In this document: one piece after another, positions 61,586-64,000 of the stretch | How the letters are laid out: every line of letters starts with the position of its first letter | Position numbering within the stretch: the first letter of the stretch is position 1 | NCBI GenBank assembly: GCA_019510185.1 | Contig: JAEKKV010000022.1 | Span: 1-64,000, forward strand | Direction: 5' to 3' | DNA: 64,000 nucleotides | Source: Verrucomicrobiota bacterium | Lineage (GTDB): Bacteria; Verrucomicrobiota; Verrucomicrobiia; Opitutales; Opitutaceae | Notes under the pieces: generated by a model | Seen by the model: the letters and a program-made list of their open reading frames with translations, nothing else | The model's database searches: none | Told to the model about the DNA's origin: nothing | Position numbers and translations under genes: made by a program

Positions 61586-62227
61586 TCATCGTTTCGGAAA
61601 GTTGGTCCAAAGGCTTTTGCCCGGCGTGCGGAGATGCTCGATGTTGCGGCTGGGCTTGCAGGGAACGCCGACAGCGACATGCCGAGGCGGAATATCTTTG
61701 TTCACCACGGAACCGGCGCCAATGACGGCCCCCTCCCCGATGGTAACGCCGGCGCAAAGGGTGACCCGCAGACCGCACCACACGGACGGGCCGATAGTGA
61801 TCGGTCCGTCCGTGGGCACCAGCGTCGCGAGGTCGTGCGAGCCGGTGTTGATGTAGAGTCCCGGGGCGGAAAGAAAGTCGTCGCCCACCCGGATCGTGCC
61901 TCGCGCGGTGATGCGTGAATTCGCGCCGATCACGATGCGCTTTCCGAAAACCAGATGATTCGGATAGTCGAAATCCACATGGGGCCCGATCCAGATTTCG
62001 TTGGATTGGCAATCCGCGCCCATGCGCCGGAGCGCCCAGGCCTGCAGGAATCCGACCGGCTTCATTCCCGGCGTGCTGACCGATCCGAGCAGGCTGATGA
62101 ACCGGCTGAAGAAAAAGACGCCAAGGTAACGCCAGAGGGCGACGGAGTGAAAAACAAGCCAAGAAATCCCGCGACGATGGGGTTCGTTGGTCAAAAAGGT
62201 AACGGGGTTGCTCGTGGGCGCATTCAT
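61586..62227 (-). CDS. Left-handed beta-helix O-acetyltransferase
   Basis: 213 residues. A helical N-terminus (about 1-70) leads into hexapeptide repeats (VFGKRIVIGANSRITARGTIRVG, ITIGPSVWCGLRVTLCAGVTIGEGAVIGAGSVVNKDIP). NTGSHDLATL holds the catalytic His of the WcaF/NodL/LacA group. It probably acetylates the exopolysaccharide or a lipid-linked precursor. It overlaps the flippase stop by ATGA (62224-62227). Confidence 0.9.
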   Translation of the reverse strand: MNAPTSNPVTFLTNEPHRRGISWLVFHSVALWRYLGVFFFSRFISLLGSVSTPGMKPVGFLQAWALRRMGADCQSNEIWIGPHVDFDYPNHLVFGKRIVIGANSRITARGTIRVGDDFLSAPGLYINTGSHDLATLVPTDGPITIGPSVWCGLRVTLCAGVTIGEGAVIGAGSVVNKDIPPRHVAVGVPCKPSRNIEHLRTPGKSLWTNFPKR

Positions 62228-63648
62228 GCGGAGGAAACTGGGGTAGCCACCGATGCAGAGGTTTCCTTCTCCGGATCAGGGGACGAAGCGAGAGAAGCTG
62301 CGACGGCCATGGAAAGGTAACGGCGTGTCTCAAGAATATTGCCGATAAGATTAAAGGGCAGATATCCGAGGATGAGTCCGAGCATGACGCCGGGGGCGCC
62401 CAGCGGCCGCACCAGCAGGTACATCAAGGTCGTGCTGAGAATGGCGCTCGCGACACTGTAAAGCGTGGTGCGATGCACCTCCGAAACGCCAGTGAGCAGA
62501 AAGCTGAACGGCTGCTGAAGGAAGGCCAGGGAGTTCCAGGCGCACAACAGCCAGATCAGGCTGTAGGTCACGTCAGGAACATCATGCCCCACCCAGAGCA
62601 GGACGATTTGATGGGCGAAACACGCGGCCAGAATCATCGGCAGGATGCTGAAGCCGACCGTGGCCATGACCGAATGGCGGAGCGCCTGGCGCATCCAGGC
62701 AAACTCGCGCTTGGCCTTCGCCTTCGAATACGCGGGCCAGAGCGGCAGCATGAACGCGTTCTGGACGATTGCGAAAATGTTGTAGAAGCGCTGGAGCAGG
62801 TTGTATGGCGTGACTGCGGCGGCGCCCAGGCAGGTCGAGATGACGACCTGCGGCAGAGCAAAGAGCACGGTGGTCAGAATCTGCTGGGCCCCAAAATGGG
62901 CGCCGAGGCTCAGCAGTTCACGCAGCAGCGAAAACCGGAAGTGAAACCTCCACACGGAAAGCCAGCGAAGCTGGGCGAGTTGAGCGAGCAACAGCACGGC
63001 GTTGCCCCCCATGATCGCGCCTTGCGTACCAGCGACCAACGCGGCCAGGCCCCAATGCCGGTGCACGCCAAAAACGACGACACCCAGCGCCACCACGTTG
63101 CCGACCGCTTGGGAGAGATTGTAGGTCCAACCTTCCTGCCGGGCAAAGGCCAGGCGCTGCGCGAGCCCCAAGGGAAACCCTGCGCAAAAAATCAGCCCGA
63201 CCGCCAGCGCCGCCGCAGGAGCCGCCGCGATGGTGTCGGCGCCGGTCAGATTGAAAAGTGTCGCGAAGTTCACGTGCGACACGGCCACCCAGCAGACCAC
63301 GGCGAGCACGCTCCCGACGGCGGAAAGAAACAGCAGCGCGCTTCCCAGCAATGCCCTGGCCTCCTCGCGCGCGTTGTGCGCGAAGGCTTCCGCCAGCCGG
63401 TTTTGGACGCCGATACCCATGCCGAAATCCGCAAACGTCACCAAGTACGTCAGGCTCATCATGGCCATCCACAGGCCAAATGCCTCCGTGCCGAGCGCTT
63501 TCATGACGATCGGCACCTGCATCATCTGGCAAAGAATGCCGAGCCCGCGCGCCGCCAGCGACGTGATGAAGAACATCGCGATCGCCCGGGGCGGGCGCGT
63601 CGCCAGTTTGGCGCGCAATTTTGGGATCAACGACTTGAAGGAGATCAT
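62224..63648 (-). CDS. Wzx-like polysaccharide flippase
   Basis: 474 residues from ATG 63648 with about 12-14 hydrophobic helices. The N-terminal IAMFFITSLAARGLGILCQMMQVPIVMKALGTEAFGLW and ADFGMGIGVQNRLAEAF are typical of the polysaccharide biosynthesis branch of the MOP superfamily. It moves lipid-linked repeat units across the inner membrane. Start and stop both overlap neighbours by four bases. Confidence 0.9.
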   Translation of the reverse strand: MISFKSLIPKLRAKLATRPPRAIAMFFITSLAARGLGILCQMMQVPIVMKALGTEAFGLWMAMMSLTYLVTFADFGMGIGVQNRLAEAFAHNAREEARALLGSALLFLSAVGSVLAVVCWVAVSHVNFATLFNLTGADTIAAAPAAALAVGLIFCAGFPLGLAQRLAFARQEGWTYNLSQAVGNVVALGVVVFGVHRHWGLAALVAGTQGAIMGGNAVLLLAQLAQLRWLSVWRFHFRFSLLRELLSLGAHFGAQQILTTVLFALPQVVISTCLGAAAVTPYNLLQRFYNIFAIVQNAFMLPLWPAYSKAKAKREFAWMRQALRHSVMATVGFSILPMILAACFAHQIVLLWVGHDVPDVTYSLIWLLCAWNSLAFLQQPFSFLLTGVSEVHRTTLYSVASAILSTTLMYLLVRPLGAPGVMLGLILGYLPFNLIGNILETRRYLSMAVAASLASSPDPEKETSASVATPVSSA

Positions 63649-64000
63649 GACGTCAGCTCGTGGTTTTGCGACTCGTCGCGTTCCGCGGAAATGAGAAGAA
63701 TCAGCCCGGCCGCCAGCGCGATGTAGACGCGGTGCGCGCCGGAGAACGGACTCGCGAAGACATTCGTCAGCGCAAAAATCAGCACGAGCAGGCGCACCGC
63801 GCTCGTCGGCCGCCAAGCTTGGACCATGATCTGGTCATACAGCGCCCAGAGGATCGCGCCCAAAAACAGAACGAAGAACGTGGATCCGAAGATTCCGCCC
63901 TCGGCCAGCGTCACCAGGATCTGCGAATGGATCGCCACCGGATCGTCGTCGTCGTTCAAACCGGCGAATCCGCCGACATTCGCCTCTTTCGCCGAGGCGT
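63645..64000 (-). CDS. O-antigen ligase/polymerase-like membrane protein (partial, 5' end outside window)
   Basis: The frame is open to the right edge (no start needed inside the window), giving at least 117 C-terminal residues. NVGGFAGLNDDDDPVAIHSQILVTLAEGGIFG carries the His-Ser...Glu-Gly-Gly pattern of the Wzy_C/O-antigen ligase periplasmic loop, followed by three transmembrane helices and a short cytoplasmic tail. It would polymerise or ligate the polysaccharide flipped by the next gene. A TTG at 63959 is inside the conserved loop and is not the start. Confidence 0.8.
   Translation of the reverse strand, partial: ASAKEANVGGFAGLNDDDDPVAIHSQILVTLAEGGIFGSTFFVLFLGAILWALYDQIMVQAWRPTSAVRLLVLIFALTNVFASPFSGAHRVYIALAAGLILLISAERDESQNHELTS

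Noticed and set aside
1..64000. Insertion sequences, prophage genes, CRISPR arrays, toxin-antitoxin or known defence systems
   Set aside because: No transposase, integrase, phage or Cas-like protein and no regularly spaced repeats were seen. The only clear repeats are the duplication at 21-23.4 kb.

Overview
The window is GC-rich, gene-dense bacterial chromosome. Housekeeping genes (ruvA, dapA, dapB, pilT, fabD, lepA and a long lepB), Gram-negative envelope functions (Pal-type lipoprotein, TonB-dependent receptor, flippase) and a very large block of secreted glycoside hydrolases without SusC/SusD pairs suggest a member of the Verrucomicrobiota, most likely Opitutaceae-like. That placement is inference from gene content and remembered protein likeness; no rRNA is present.

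Left edge (1-700): an AT-richer stretch that looks like the end of an integron cassette array. It holds an attC-like folded site (131-233) with a GTTGGGC core, then a small secreted-protein ORF whose stop codon lies next to a matching GCCCAAC box. Three small genes follow on the + strand (703-2211): an OsmC-family protein, an unknown exported protein and a DUF2007 membrane protein.

Carbohydrate block (2232-36890, all on the - strand): 15 glycoside hydrolases (six GH43, two GH2, two GH27, and one each of GH30, GH35, GH51, GH59, GH78), two polysaccharide-lyase-like proteins and a secreted alpha/beta hydrolase. Nearly all carry signal peptides. The activities expected of these families (exo-beta-1,3-galactanase-like GH43, beta-galactosidases, beta-1,6-galactanase-type GH30, alpha-L-arabinofuranosidases, alpha-L-rhamnosidase, alpha-galactosidase or beta-L-arabinopyranosidase, uronate lyases) fit stepwise removal of an arabinogalactan, such as arabinogalactan protein or rhamnogalacturonan I side chains. 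The block contains no transporter or regulator. A 16-base inverted-repeat motif recurs 100-127 bases upstream of four of its genes and is probably the operator of a regulator encoded elsewhere. A decayed tandem duplication around the first GH27 gene has left a truncated GH27 copy and a copied promoter block.

Middle (37101-48737): an M48 lipoprotein protease, an M20 peptidase, a GNAT protein, and a four-gene signalling operon. That operon reads TonB-dependent receptor, YfiR-like periplasmic protein, CHASE8-like/HAMP histidine kinase, REC-histidine kinase hybrid, and lies beside a Pal/OmpA lipoprotein. It resembles the YfiB-YfiR-YfiN circuit with a histidine kinase in place of the diguanylate cyclase. 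A CbiX-like chelatase, a NarL-type response regulator and a lipoprotein with a signal-peptidase-like fold follow.

Right (48766-64000): tRNA-Lys, an ECF sigma factor with a membrane anti-sigma-like partner, the dapA-dapB-ruvA set (- strand) facing pilT-fabD-lepA-lepB (+ strand), and a tightly overlapping exopolysaccharide operon on the - strand (polymerase/ligase fragment, flippase, hexapeptide acetyltransferase, GT2, two GT4).
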